Assembly: GCA_028571685.1 (NCBI GenBank)
Contig: CM053140.1
Location: forward strand, 148,785,701 to 148,849,700
Direction: 5' to 3'
DNA: 64,000 bases
Source of the DNA: Heterohyrax brucei
Taxonomy: Eukaryota > Chordata > Mammalia > Hyracoidea > Procaviidae
This document shows positions 34,301 through 44,352 of this stretch, piece by piece. The notes beneath the pieces were generated by a model. That model saw only the letters and a list, made by a program, of their open reading frames with translations, was not told where the DNA came from and did not search any database. Each line of letters begins with the position of its first letter. The stretch's first letter is position 1. The translations under genes and the position numbers were made by a program.

Positions 34301-34820
34301 ATACGAACCAGGGGTAAAAAGAAGACAATTGTTTAACCAAATTTTTTTTCCCTATAAATTTATGCATTTGAAAATACAAACACAAAACTCAGCAATAAAT
34401 TTATTTCTTTTCAATTTTTCAGCCAGGTAAGATTCTAGAAAGTCCTATTCTCTCTAAATTTCAATTAGTGTATGTTTTCAGAATCTATCATTACTTATTC
34501 CTCCTAGATGGAAATTTATGCATCTTTTACACCATTATTTTACATAAAAGTAAAACCATACTATTGTTCTTATTTTTCAGTTGAATGACTTAGTTTTGCT
34601 TTATTGTGAAATTCTATCACCTTTGTATATTTTACAAGGAATGTATTTCCTGCTTCCTCTCTTTGCAGTTCTCTTTTGCATTGTCATAGTTTATATTTCC
34701 ACCTCTTATCAAATGCTCTTTTCATTCTCAGCACAATCTGTGAACTGTTCTCTGAATTTTATTCTGCTTTAGTTGTTTTTTTGTTTGTTTGTTTTTTTGA
34801 TATTATTCTGCCTCATTGGG
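34301..34820. other. AT-rich stretch, nothing recognised
   Basis: One 63-codon forward frame (34581-34772) is hydrophobic only because the DNA is T-rich. No repeat or gene assigned. Confidence 0.45.
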
Positions 34821-34821
34821 A

Positions 34822-34963
34822 TCCTGTAAAACAAAGAAGAACCACCCCATAACATTGCAAGGCCTGCCTGGTGGGTTCAGATGACAGACTTTTTGGTTAG
34901 CTGCCAAACACTTAACCACTGTACCACTGGGGTCCTATTGTACCACCAAGGTTCCTTAAATAT
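34822..34963 (-). mobile_element. AfroSINE-like element, reverse, diverged
   Basis: TTTTTGGTTAGCTGCCAAAC, CACTTAACCACTGTACCACTG and a second CTATTGTACCACCAAGGTTC mark the complement of the tRNA-like head. The 3' half (TGCCTCATTGGGATCCTGTA) is strongly diverged. Confidence 0.7.
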
Positions 34964-35099
34964 GTACATAAAATGACCTAATCTAGAGATAACATTTACT
35001 TCTAATTTCCATTCTAAAGCAGCTGTCTTTGGGAAGCCCTCAGGTGACTGCCTTTTGTTGACTTCATTCCTTCATTTCCTCATCTTTTCTAAAGGGCAT
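34964..35099. other. Short unassigned spacer
   Basis: Nothing recognised. Confidence 0.4.
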
Positions 35100-35290
35100 A
35101 CACACTTTAATTGTGGTAATTTCCATATTGCATTGTAGTTGCTTGTTTGCCTGGTTTATCACGTAACTATACTGGAAGTCTACCCCAAACAAGTACAGTT
35201 TTCTTTATTTCTATCTCCAGTAATTTACATAGAGAATTCGAGACTAGATTCAGTTTAATACTTGGAATATGAAGTATTTAATTGGCAAAA
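35100..35290 (+). mobile_element. Possible L2 3' end
   Basis: TGCTTGTTTGCCTGGTTTAT, ACTGGAAGTCTACCCCAAAC, then TATTTCTATCTCCAGTAATTTA and TTGGAATATGAAGTATTTAA follow the order of an L2 3'UTR end, with many changes. It is a weak call from pattern order alone. Confidence 0.4.
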
Positions 35291-35840
35291 ATTGTGACAA
35301 TTTTTTTTTGTGAAGCTTATTCCTTGACATCATCAAAATTTATATAGCAGCTATTTTCAGCATTAAATATGATTTAACTCCTCTAGATATCGTTAAATTA
35401 AGATTTTGTTTACAGGTCTTGATACATTTCTAAAACTTATTTTCTGTTCTAGACTTATGCCAAGCTGTCAAATTGCTGCTTTTTTCCTGAACCATAATCT
35501 GTCCAGGTCAACAAAAATGTATTAAGTGCAAACACATACAATGTGCCTAGGGAAGTGTTAGAGGTAAAGTGATAAAGTAGGACCTTTTCTCTAAGTTTTA
35601 GTAAACAACAGATCTCCCAGAACTATTTACCCTCCAGGGCAATGCATAACTGCTATTAAAGGGAAAAGAAGCCAGGATAGTGAAAGAGAAGAGAGAGATA
35701 GGTACTTCTCCAAGAAACTACTGTGATTCTGGAATTCTATACTTTTGCCAAGCCGAAGTACACCAACAACTAACCTAGATACTCTTTTATCTTGTATCCA
35801 TGTCCTATTACTCATATCCCTTTTCTGGAGGGCAGGGTAA

Positions 35841-35952
35841 AGCAAAATAATTCTTGTTATCCTAGAGTCTAGCCAAGAGAAAAAATAATTTTCTTCAGCA
35901 AAATAATTCTTGTTATCCTAGAGTCTAGCCAAGAGAAAAAATAATTTTCTTC
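35841..35952. repeat. Perfect 2 x 56-bp tandem duplication
   Basis: Unit 1 spans 35841-35896 and unit 2 spans 35897-35952. They are identical at every base (starting AGCAAAATAATTCTTG and ending AATAATTTTCTTC), followed by AGTGCAGGG. The lack of any difference points to a recent duplication or an active variable repeat. Confidence 0.97.
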
Positions 35953-36897
35953 AGTGCAGGGCAGCTGAGTCTCTAAGGAAAGTACATGAAAGAAGTTGCA
36001 GCAGTTTAAATTGAGCTTCAAGATGAATTTAATTGTCAAACCTAAAGAAAACAGATCAGATATTAGAGGAATTATGAACACCTAAATTTAATAATCTTTG
36101 CTTTCTCTAGTTCATTTTATTTTCAAGATCATATTCTCAAAAATATGTAAATGATGATCTGTAAAATCACTATGAATTGGAATTCATTTGATAGCAAAGG
36201 GTTTTGTTTTGTTTGTTAATTAACTTTATGAACTAAGGTGACTGAAGTCAATACCATCATGTTTAGATCTACAGTGGAAAATTATGTTTTCAGTTGGTCT
36301 GTTCTCAGAAAGCTGTATGTTTTTCCAGTTATTGAAAGAATTACTTGCCGTAGGAAATGAAATAATAAATAAGATTGCATCATGAACACCTTCCTGTGAC
36401 TAATGGAATAATTTTGTTGTAAGTAATTTTGCAAGTTCCCTGTTTAAAAAAGAATGCATGAGAGTTCTGTGCCTTTGAGGATGACATTTCTTTCTCCTGA
36501 CACATAAAGGTGGTTGGAAAGGCTAATGTAGGACAGGACATCCTGCGGATCTACCCAGCTCACTTTCCATGCGGGCAGTTGCTTTCTGTAGGTGCCACCG
36601 TTTTTCGAAACTGACCTCACAGGCCGCACTTCTTTTTGAATTAAAAGAGAAGTTCTTTATGAAATAACTATTGGTTGACCCCCTGTCTCCCAACACAGTT
36701 ACCTCTAAGGTTCCTCCCACTGAGACCATCTGGGCAAGCCTAGAAATGGGTTAGAAGTCTTTGAAACCCTCTTGGTTCTATTACTCAGTCGTCTTCTTTT
36801 CTTTTTTTTAAAGTAATTTTCTCCCCCCAAATTAGTAAGAGGTCAAATACATAAAAGCACTAAAAGTGGAACAGTTCCATTTAAAGAAGCTATAGGG
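35953..36897. other. Mostly unassigned, one SINE scrap
   Basis: No gene recognised. CACTATGAATTGGAATTCATTTGA at about 36170 followed by GGGTTTTGTTTTG (to 36215) is a forward AfroSINE 3' end. Overlapping minus-strand frames near 36444-36729 have no recognisable motif. Confidence 0.5.
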
Positions 36898-37012
36898 CTT
36901 CCAGTCCTGGTTGCACTGTGGTTAAAGTACTCAGCTGCTAACCAAAAAGTCAGCTTTTGGAACCCATCAACTGCTTTGCAGGAGAAAAAGGTCTCAGTTG
37001 GCTTCCTTAAAA
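36898..37012 (+). mobile_element. AfroSINE head, longer subfamily, forward
   Basis: TCCTGGTTGCACTGTGGTTA (A box), CTGCTAACCAAAAAGTCAGC, then TGCAGGAGAAAAAGGTCTCA and TTGGCTTCCTTAAAACC of the subfamily insert. The 3' module is absent. Confidence 0.75.
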
Positions 37013-37788
37013 CCTTTTCTTTGGCCATGCAGTATGTGTAAATATCACTCACAGTTTCCACCTCTGGGTTTATATGTGCTCTTTGTAACAGTTTTGATAC
37101 CTGATGGAATTGGGCAGGGACTTCTTGAATTGCACAAACCAGAGGAAGGTTCACAGGTGCCCTGTTGTGCTGAGAGGTTACTGCAGGTGGTAACAAAGCC
37201 AGAAGGAGTAACTGTGAGTGACATTTGTCTCTTTTTCCCTCTGATTTATGAGCTGTAAGTACTTGTTTTGCAGCACGTGGCAATGTGTTGCAGCAATAAT
37301 GTTCCCAACAACAGCACTCCATTTGGTGGCTTTAGTTTTGCAGGAGGCTGGAATTACTCCACGTCACACCTTAAGTATTCTGCTGTTAGTTTGGAGGTAT
37401 AGAATTTCCAGTATGTGAAACCCATGCAGTGTTCTTAAATGTGTTACCCCATGTTTTCAAAAATTCCACTAAACAACAATTCATTGATAAGATAAAAATT
37501 TTTTCCTGACTTATTCCATCTATCTTACCTCCAGAGTTCACTACCACATATATGTACCAAGTAACATTAAGTATATATACATTACACAACAAAAAATTAC
37601 CAACACTGAGAGATTCAGCATGCATTCCAGTAGTGAAAGAATATTACATCACCAGAAAATTAGAAACATAAAATAATTCATTAATTGAAGTGTGAAACAG
37701 GAAGGAAGCTTTTAGATACCTTGGTTTTAAAAAGGAAAGTTAAAACATATAGCAAAGATTTGATTTTCTTTGTAAAATTGACTTGTCT
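37013..37788. other. Unassigned stretch with chance frames
   Basis: A 159-codon minus-strand frame (36843-37322) and an 86-codon plus-strand frame overlap here. The long one runs across the AfroSINE at 36898 and shows no domain. I see nothing that supports a real gene. Confidence 0.4.
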
Positions 37789-37799
37789 TTCCTCCTGTC

Positions 37800-37838
37800 A
37801 CCATGAGTCGGATCTGACTCGACGGCACTTGGCTTGGC
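37800..37838 (+). mobile_element. 39-bp SINE/RTE tail-only insertion
   Basis: It is bounded by perfect TTCCTCCTGTC duplications at 37789-37799 and 37839-37849. The insert is ACCATGAGTCGGATCTGACT, then CGACGGCACTTGGCTTGGC. It is the terminal module of the AfroSINE/RTE 3' end plus two TTGGC-type tail units and nothing else. Confidence 0.93.
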
Positions 37839-37849
37839 TTCCTCCTGTC

Positions 37850-38290
37850 TTAAAAGAATTCCTGGCTGTGGTAGGAGGTCTCACATTAACCAACAAGAAC
37901 CTCAGAAATAATGTCCTTTACAATTTTCACAGCTTTTTAAAAAACAATAAAACCGACAAAGGAGCCAGTGGAAAACCCAGGCACCAGACGGGGACCTCAA
38001 ACCAAAGGCCAGATTTCTACACTTCAAAGGACTCCTGAGCCCCCAAACACATGCCCCTCTTCACCCCTAATTGATCACACTGTTTCCCTAGCTCAATCCT
38101 TGCTCCCTCTAAATACTTCAACCTTGCCTGACAAAATTTGAGCAGGACCTTGATGGAGAAATATTTCCCTGTTCCCTGTGTCTGATAGGAACATGATAAT
38201 TAAACTTGCTCTTTAATGACCCACACCAGAAAGACCTGTCTCAGAGATTGGCTATTTGGAGCAGATAACAAGAACCTGCAGTTTTTTCTG
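37850..38290 (+). mobile_element. Possible ERV LTR 3' part
   Basis: The segment is C-rich with TAAATACTTCAACCTTGCCT. It then shows a U5-like order: AATTAAACTTGCTCTTTAAT, CCTGTCTCAGAGATTGGCTA and AACAAGAACCTGCAG. This order resembles class I ERV LTR ends. Borders and target duplication were not found, so the call is tentative. Confidence 0.35.
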
Positions 38291-38324
38291 GTAACAAGTG
38301 TCAAAGAATACAGCCTTTGTTACA

Positions 38325-38385
38325 CTGCAGAACCCTACTCTGTTGTATAAGGTCACTGTAAGTGGGAATGGACCCAAAGAAAATG
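38325..38385 (+). mobile_element. AfroSINE 3'-end fragment
   Basis: CCTACTCTGTTGTATAAGGT, then CACTGTAAGTGGGAATGGAC, is a diverged SINE 3' half. Confidence 0.55.
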
Positions 38386-38835
38386 GATTGTTTGTTGTTG
38401 CTATGGGACGTTAACATCTTCCCTTATGGGATTTTCTTGATCAGTTTCTCAGTGTCTATGGCTGTTACATGCACTGTTTGAAAAGTCTGGAAAAAGCCTA
38501 TCAGGTGATAGTCTATGGAAGACATAACAATGCCAAGTAGACCTGTTTTTTCTACCAGTAGTTTAAGAAGTAAAATTTGCCCGGACAGTTGAGGAATCTG
38601 AGCAGCAATGCCTAACCAAAAACATCATTCATTGCATTGTTTCGTCTTCTTTCTGCCTCTCCCTTCACCCCTCTTAAAACCATCCATTAGCTTTTCAAAT
38701 CTCTTTTCTCATATAAATTTGAATGCTAGTTAAAAATTTTGCTTAATAATAGGATCATTAGAAATTTTCCAGAGTAACTGTAACAAAAGTGCTTTAATTT
38801 CATAGAGATTGTGTTCTCAGTTCCAGCTCCGTATT
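38386..38835. other. No gene or named repeat seen
   Basis: Mixed AT-rich sequence without a recognised repeat. Confidence 0.4.
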
Positions 38836-38839
38836 TGCT

Positions 38840-39000
38840 AACTTGTGGGCCAGGGCAGTTTAGCTAACATTTCTGATCTCTAGTTTTGTCAGGAATAAAA
38901 TGCCAAGCCAAGCCAAGTGCCGTCGAGTCGGATCCTTAGGTATAAAATAGGAATCCTAAAAAATTAAAGTGTTAGAATATGCAAAATTCATTCAACATAG
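38840..39000 (+). mobile_element. MIR element, host of a micro-insertion
   Basis: TTGTGGGCCAGGGCAGTTTA, CATTTCTGATCTCTAGTTTT, GTCAGGAATAAAAT, then after the micro-insertion AAAATAGGAATCC. This follows the MIR core (GGCAAGTTACTTAACCTCTC ... GTAAAATGGGAATAAT). Confidence 0.6.
38902..38937 (-). mobile_element. 36-bp SINE/RTE tail-only insertion
   Basis: The plus strand reads GCCAAGCCAAGCCAAGTGCC then GTCGAGTCGGATCCTT. AGGAATAAAAT (38891-38901) and AGGTATAAAAT (38938-38948) are target duplications with one mismatch. Sense orientation is minus: GGATCCGACTCGACGGCAC followed by three TTGGC-type units. Confidence 0.9.
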
Positions 39001-39324
39001 AACGTGGTTTTCATTTGTTCTTAATAGATTCTAATCTTATACATAGAGACCTGTTTTCTATGATACAGTTGCTTATTATATGGTCGTTTTCTTTTTATAA
39101 AGAGATACACGTTCAACCTTAAAAGATACCTGTTTTTTGTTTCGTGCAAGACTTGACTGGTTTTAATAGTAAGAGCTCAAATTTCATTCATCTTACAACA
39201 AGCAGTATGCTTACATTACTTGTCTTTGCTTTTACTGACAACAATACTAACCTCAATACATGTAGATCCAGTAATTATTCCATGACTAGCTGTAGGCTGT
39301 AGGACGTCGGAGCTAACAACTGGA
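39001..39324. other. No gene or named repeat seen
   Basis: AT-rich, nothing recognised. Confidence 0.4.
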
Positions 39325-39465
39325 AACTGTGGTTGTATAGTGGTTAACTACTCTAATCGCTAGCCAAAAAGCTGTTTGACTCCATAAGGTGTCCTGGGGA
39401 AACTCTATAAGGCAGTTCCCCTCTGTCCTATAGGGTGGCTTGTGAGTCAGAATCAACTCAGTGAC
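39325..39465 (+). mobile_element. AfroSINE, forward, diverged
   Basis: TGTGGTTGTATAGTGGTTAA (A box), CTAGCCAAAAAGCTGTTTGA, GGGGAAACTCTATAAGGCAG, TCTGTCCTATAGGGTGGCTT and GTGAGTCAGAATCAACTCAG run in the right order. Confidence 0.85.
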
Positions 39466-40174
39466 AAGTCATATGGGCAGAAAACTTGCCTCAGTGAGCT
39501 TCTTGTCCTGTTTTAATTTTTGTAAGGCTTGCCAGAATGACTTTTTAGCTATTGTTTCTTATAGGAGGATGTGATTATTAAAATAATAGTTAATAGTTAA
39601 AATAATAGTGATATGTTCTACTTCCAATCATGATATAATAACTCATACCCAGACTTGTCCTCCAATTTAAGCTAACTATAAATCTAGACAAAAAAATTGT
39701 CGTAACTGTTTTCAGGAACTAAACAAGAAATATCACAGCACCGTTAATGCATTAAGCTGAGATGATTGAAAGAAGTTTGTATTATAAGAAACACTTTTTC
39801 AAAGTAAAGTGAAATGATGGCAAATGGAAACTCTATTGAACTGGTCAATATAAAGGTAAATATAACAAACTACCTTTTGATTTCTTAAATTTGAATACAA
39901 TGAAATTGATTGTTTAAAGTCACATAAAAACGATAGTCCTGTTAAGGGACTTACTACATACATAGATACAAAACTATGAAAGCAACAGCACAAAGTTGAG
40001 AAGGCAGGTAGACTTTAACTGGCATATTCTCAACTTTTTTTCTATGTGTGATGTTGTATACTATTAATTCAAACAAGATTGTTAAAAACTGAGAATGTAC
40101 ATTGTAATTCCTAGAGCAACAGCTAAAGAATAACAGCAAAAAGAAAAAAAGCTAAAAATCTATTTATATCAGTT

Positions 40175-40298
40175 GCTGTTGAGTTGATCTCAATTCGTGG
40201 TGACCCTGTATGTGTCAGGATATCTGTGATCAGTTTTCAGAAGATCACCAGGCATTTTCCTTGAAGCCACTCTAGGCATTTGAGCATGTTAATCATTA
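40175..40298 (-). mobile_element. Older AfroSINE subfamily, reverse
   Basis: TTGCTGTTGAGTTGATCTCA, GTGGTGACCCTGTATGTGTC, CAGAAGATCACCAGGCATTT and a decayed head up to the younger SINE that follows. Confidence 0.7.
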
Positions 40299-40308
40299 GC
40301 AGTGTTTA

Positions 40309-40478
40309 TCACAGTAAGCCAAACCAAACCCGGCCCTTGAGTCGACTCCGACTCATGGCAACCCTACGGGACAGAGTTGAACTGCTCCGTAGTTTCCAAC
40401 GAGTTCCTGGAGGATTTGAACTGCCGACCTTTTGGTTAGCAGACGTAACACTTAACCTCTACACCACCCCCGTTTCTT
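40309..40478 (-). mobile_element. AfroSINE with 10-bp target duplication, reverse
   Basis: GCAGTGTTTA is perfect at 40299-40308 and 40479-40488. The plus strand has CCAAACC-type tail units, TTGAGTCGACTCCGACTCAT, GACAGAGTTGAACTGCTCC, GATTTGAACTGCCGACC and CACTTAACCTCTACACC. It is one of the least diverged SINEs here. Confidence 0.95.
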
Positions 40479-40605
40479 GCAGTGTTTAGGGACTACTGAA
40501 AATCTCACAGAAAATGAAATACTAAAATAACTTGATTAACCTAAAAGAATGGATGTAAAACAGAGAAGAAGAAGACGAACAACAACAACAAAGGGAGAAA
40601 CAGAG

Positions 40606-40705
40606 GGAACCCTGGTAGCATAATGGTTAAGTGCTATGCCCACTTACCAAAAGGTCGGCAGTTCCTGTGCGTCAAGCGCTCCCTGGAAACTCTGTGGGGG
40701 CAATT
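40606..40705 (+). mobile_element. AfroSINE, forward, 3'-truncated
   Basis: AACCCTGGTAGCATAATGG, GTTAAGTGCTATGCCCACTT, AAAGGTCGGCAGTTCC and CCTGGAAACTCTGTGGGGG. The 3' module is absent. Confidence 0.85.
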
Positions 40706-40914
40706 CCAATACATAGTATAAGCAAAAAAGTTGAGTTTTTGGTATAAGATTAATAAAACTGATGAATCTAGCAAGCCTGATAAAGAAAAAAAGTTGTTAT
40801 CCACTTGAATAAAATAATGATAGTGCTACAAATATGCCATGCATTAGAACAAGAAGGGAGTATTCTGAATAATTTTATGTCATTAGGATCGCTAATGACG
40901 TAAAATCAGCCCAT

Positions 40915-41005
40915 TAGAGCTAATGCTGCTAACCAAGAGGCCAGTAGTTCAAATCCACTAGCTGCTCCTTCAAAACCCTAGGGAGCAGGTTTGGTTTTAG
41001 TTTAC
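40915..41005 (+). mobile_element. AfroSINE fragment, forward
   Basis: AGCTAATGCTGCTAACCAAG, CCAGTAGTTCAAATCCACTA, GCTGCTCCTTCAAAACC and a GGTTTGGTTTTAG end. The middle is shortened. Confidence 0.75.
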
Positions 41006-42279
41006 GCCATTAAACTTCGCAAATTCCTTGGGGAAAACATGAATCAAAGATGATACTAGAAGAAATAGAAAATATGGATAAGCACATATCTAGTAAAGAA
41101 CTGAATCCCAGAAAGAAAATATCAAGCTCACGTACTTGATTAGCAAGCTCCAACAAACATTTTATAGAAGAAATAATACCAATTATGAACCTACTTGTGA
41201 AAAAAATAGATATCCCATGTTGATTCATGTTGCCTGCAGACCCTGACAGCAAAACCCAACAAAGATTAAAAAATAAAATAAAATTGTAGATTAATATTCC
41301 TCATGAACTTAGCTTAAATATTTTCTTAATCAAATAACTCCACATATAAAAAGGTAATGCATCCTAATGAAATGCAGGATTCTTTTACCATTTGAAAAGT
41401 AATCAGTGTAACCAACTGTGTTAACAGACTACATCAAGTAGAAATACATGTAACTATCTCAGTAAATGGAGAAAAATAGTTTGACAAAACTCAAACACAA
41501 TGTTTCTTAAACACTAAGTAAACTGGGAAAAAAGAAATCTTCCCTATATTTAATAAATGGCATGTATGGAATATCTATTGCTCACATTATACTTAATAGT
41601 AAAATATTAAGTTCTTTCCCCTCTACTTCGTATAATGCAGACATTTGCTTTCACTATTTCTATCCAACACTGTGTGAAAGTTATATCTTGTATTAGAGGA
41701 GAAAAAGAATTGAAAGACATGTTTGTTAAGAAAAATGTAGAATTTTTCTTTTATTTTTAGATAACATATTTATATATGTAAAGAATCCAAAGACATCCAC
41801 ATGGTAGTTGAGCTAATAAGTAAATTTATGTCATGAGATACAAAGTCAACATGCAAAAATCAGTTGTGCTTCTAAATAGCAGAGCAAATCTAAAAAATAA
41901 AAGTTAAAAAATACTTGCAATATCATCAAAGTAAAATATAAAACAATTAGCTGATTTTTAAACTTGTACAGTAAAACAAAAATAATAAAGACACAACAAT
42001 CTCAAAAAGAAAAAAATGAATTTGAAAATGTGCACACTCTGATTTCATAATTTCTTTTAATGCCTTCCATTGGTTTAAGGAAATATAAAAATTTCAGTAG
42101 AACAGCAAAGAGCTAGAAATTAGATCTACGTGTGTTTGGAATAACAGACATTAAATCAATTCAATGAAATAAGTATTTTCAATGCATAGTGTTAGCACCA
42201 CTGTATAAAAGTGATTTTTGATTCCTAGTTTGTTAGTTTATTTACAACCTTGGAGTGAGCAATTTATTTATGTCATTGT

Positions 42280-42440
42280 TAGTTTCCTTTCAGTCGATTT
42301 CACATTAGGGTACCTTAAGTATGTGGAGAGAGCTGCTCAATAAGGGTTTCAAGACAGTGACCTATCAGAAGCAAATCCCCAGGCCGGTCTTCCAAGGTGC
42401 CGCTGGGACTCAAACTTTATGGCTTTTTGCCATCTAGGGA
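42280..42440 (-). mobile_element. Older AfroSINE subfamily, reverse
   Basis: GTTTCCTTTCAGTCGATTTC, CAATAAGGGTTTCAAGACAG, CAAATCCCCAGGCCGGTCTT and CCGCTGGGACTCAAAC give the complement of the older subfamily. Confidence 0.7.
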
Positions 42441-43094
42441 CTCGATTTATTATAGATACCCCTAAAATAGTCACTAACTGTAAAGTTGGATTGGGGGAAC
42501 AGGAAAAATAGGAAGAGATTCACTGGCTCCATCAAAATTAAAAATTGCTGTTCATCAAAGATGTGTTTAAGAAAATAAACTCAAATTTTAAACAGGGAGA
42601 ATATATTCTCAATGCATATATCTTACAAAGAGCTTGTGTATTTAAAATCTCAGTAATTACCAAGAACAAAATATGATTAATAAAAAAGAAATGTTACTAA
42701 AGTATACAGAAATGAGGAGACATCTCACAACAATAAACAAAAAACACAACAAAATTTGTTAAGAAAGATGTTAACCACCAATGATACACCACTGCATGCC
42801 CATGAGATTGGTTAAAGTTTTAAAAAGCAACAACACCAAATGTTTATGAGAATATACAACAGCAACTGAAACTTTTCTTACACATTGCTGTGGGAGAATG
42901 AAATTGCATATGCACTTTAAATAACTGTTTGGCAGTTTCTTATGTACCTACCCAGAACTTTTAGTGTTTCTAAATGTTTTACCCAAGGGAAATGGACAGT
43001 AGGTCCATATAAAGCCTTATAAATATGTTTGTAGGTCTTGATTTATAACCAAGATCCTAAAAATAATATAAAAAATAAAATATGATTAATAAAA

Positions 43095-43790
43095 AGAAGA
43101 ACTTGCACATAGACTAAGAGGCACTTGCTTGAAGAGGAGAAGGGAATACTGGGTGGTTTAAAGGCAGATAAGGTGTGTGTCAGGTTTGTATGTTTTCACC
43201 GTATTTATTCAGTCTGTATGCCAAGCAAATACTCTGAGAAGCTGAATGCACAATCAATGCTCAGAGAAGCACTGGTCAAGAAACTAAATAACTTATTGTA
43301 TTGGGCAAATGCTCCACAAAAGACCTGTTTAAAGTATTGACAACTAAGATATCACCTTGAAGACTAAGTACCTGTGCACCTGACCAAAAAACATGTGCCA
43401 ACTGAAAGCTGAATAAGAAGAAATAAGGAAAACTGAAAAAGTGTCAACGCCTTTGAATTATGGTGTTGATGAAGAATATTGGGCTACTAAAAGAAAGAAC
43501 AGATCTATCTTGGAAGAAGTATAGCCAGAATGCTCCTTGGAAACAAGAACAATGAGAGTACATCTCACAGACTTTGCACACATTATCAGGAGGAACCTGT
43601 CCCTGGAGAAGGAAATTATGCTTGGTAAAGTAGAAGGTCAGTGAGAAAGAGACTTTCAATGAAATGGATTGACACATCGACTAAAACAGTAGATTCAAGC
43701 ATAACAGTGATTGTGAGTATTGAACAAAACCTGACAGTGTTTTGTTCTGTTGTATGAAATGTTCATATGAATTGAAATTGACATGATGTC
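43095..43790 (+). mobile_element. RTE LINE, 5'-truncated, forward (copy R3)
   Basis: ATAGACTAAGAGGCACTTGC, GGTGTGTGTCAGGTTTGTAT, GTATGCCAAGCAAATACTCT, ATCAGGAGGAACCTGTCCCT and a 3' end of TTGTTCTGTTGTATGAAATG... correspond in order to copies R1 and R2. No long frame survives. Confidence 0.75.
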
Positions 43791-44352
43791 ACCCAACAAG
43801 AAAATTACATATAATTACACATAAAATAGACATTTTACACTGAAACTTAACCATTTCAGCACTGAAGGAATCCCGTCTTCTCATCACACTTATAAATCAT
43901 TCTTTTTAGTTTTTCCTCCCAGTTAATACTATCAATTCACCTATTGTCCAAGCCAGAACCATAGAATTCATCCTTGACTCTCCATTAGCATAATAATTAT
44001 TCATAAGCCCTTTGCTTCTGTGTTTCAGAAGTTTATTTACTCTTCTTTCATCGTCCTCTATTGTGTTAGATCCTCATTAAGAATCTTCTATTCTCTTTGC
44101 CTCTTAGCTTTCTATGGGTCTTCCAATCTTCTGTCTTTATTATTGCTAAAATATTTTTCAAACCTAGGTCTGATCATGGCATGAATCTCTGCTACTTTTC
44201 TCAGTAAGTCCCCAACCTTTACTGTGGTAGAAAAGCCTGGGTGCTTAGCAGGGCAAGCTAATAGCACTTAGGTGGTCCACCCTATTTCATGGCTTCATCA
44301 TCTGCCATTCCTCTCTTCTTGTATCACCTGCTCCAACTATCAAGAACTGTTT

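Larger units (their letters stand above)
39560..43075 (+). mobile_element. Ancient L1 relic, forward, with SINE insertions
   Basis: It is very decayed. GTACATTGTAATTCCTAGAG near 40098 fits an old L1M-type segment. From 41270 the translation shows RT traces: FLMNLA, TNCVNRLHQVE, ISVNGEK(Q)FDKTQTQ and ILNS-like blocks, with a tail of VKNPKTS near 41780. The C-terminal region follows at 42450-43060 (GTTTGGCAGTTTCTTATGTA). Five AfroSINE pieces lie within it. The left boundary is uncertain. Confidence 0.6.

Noticed and set aside
34420..34440. TTTTTCAG..GTAAG pair that could border a 4-base exon
   Set aside because: A T-rich acceptor and donor a few bases apart are expected by chance in AT-rich DNA. 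No coding context surrounds it.
36843..37322. 159-codon minus-strand frame
   Set aside because: It crosses an AfroSINE at 36898-37012, has no recognisable domain and is matched by an open frame on the other strand. It is treated as chance.
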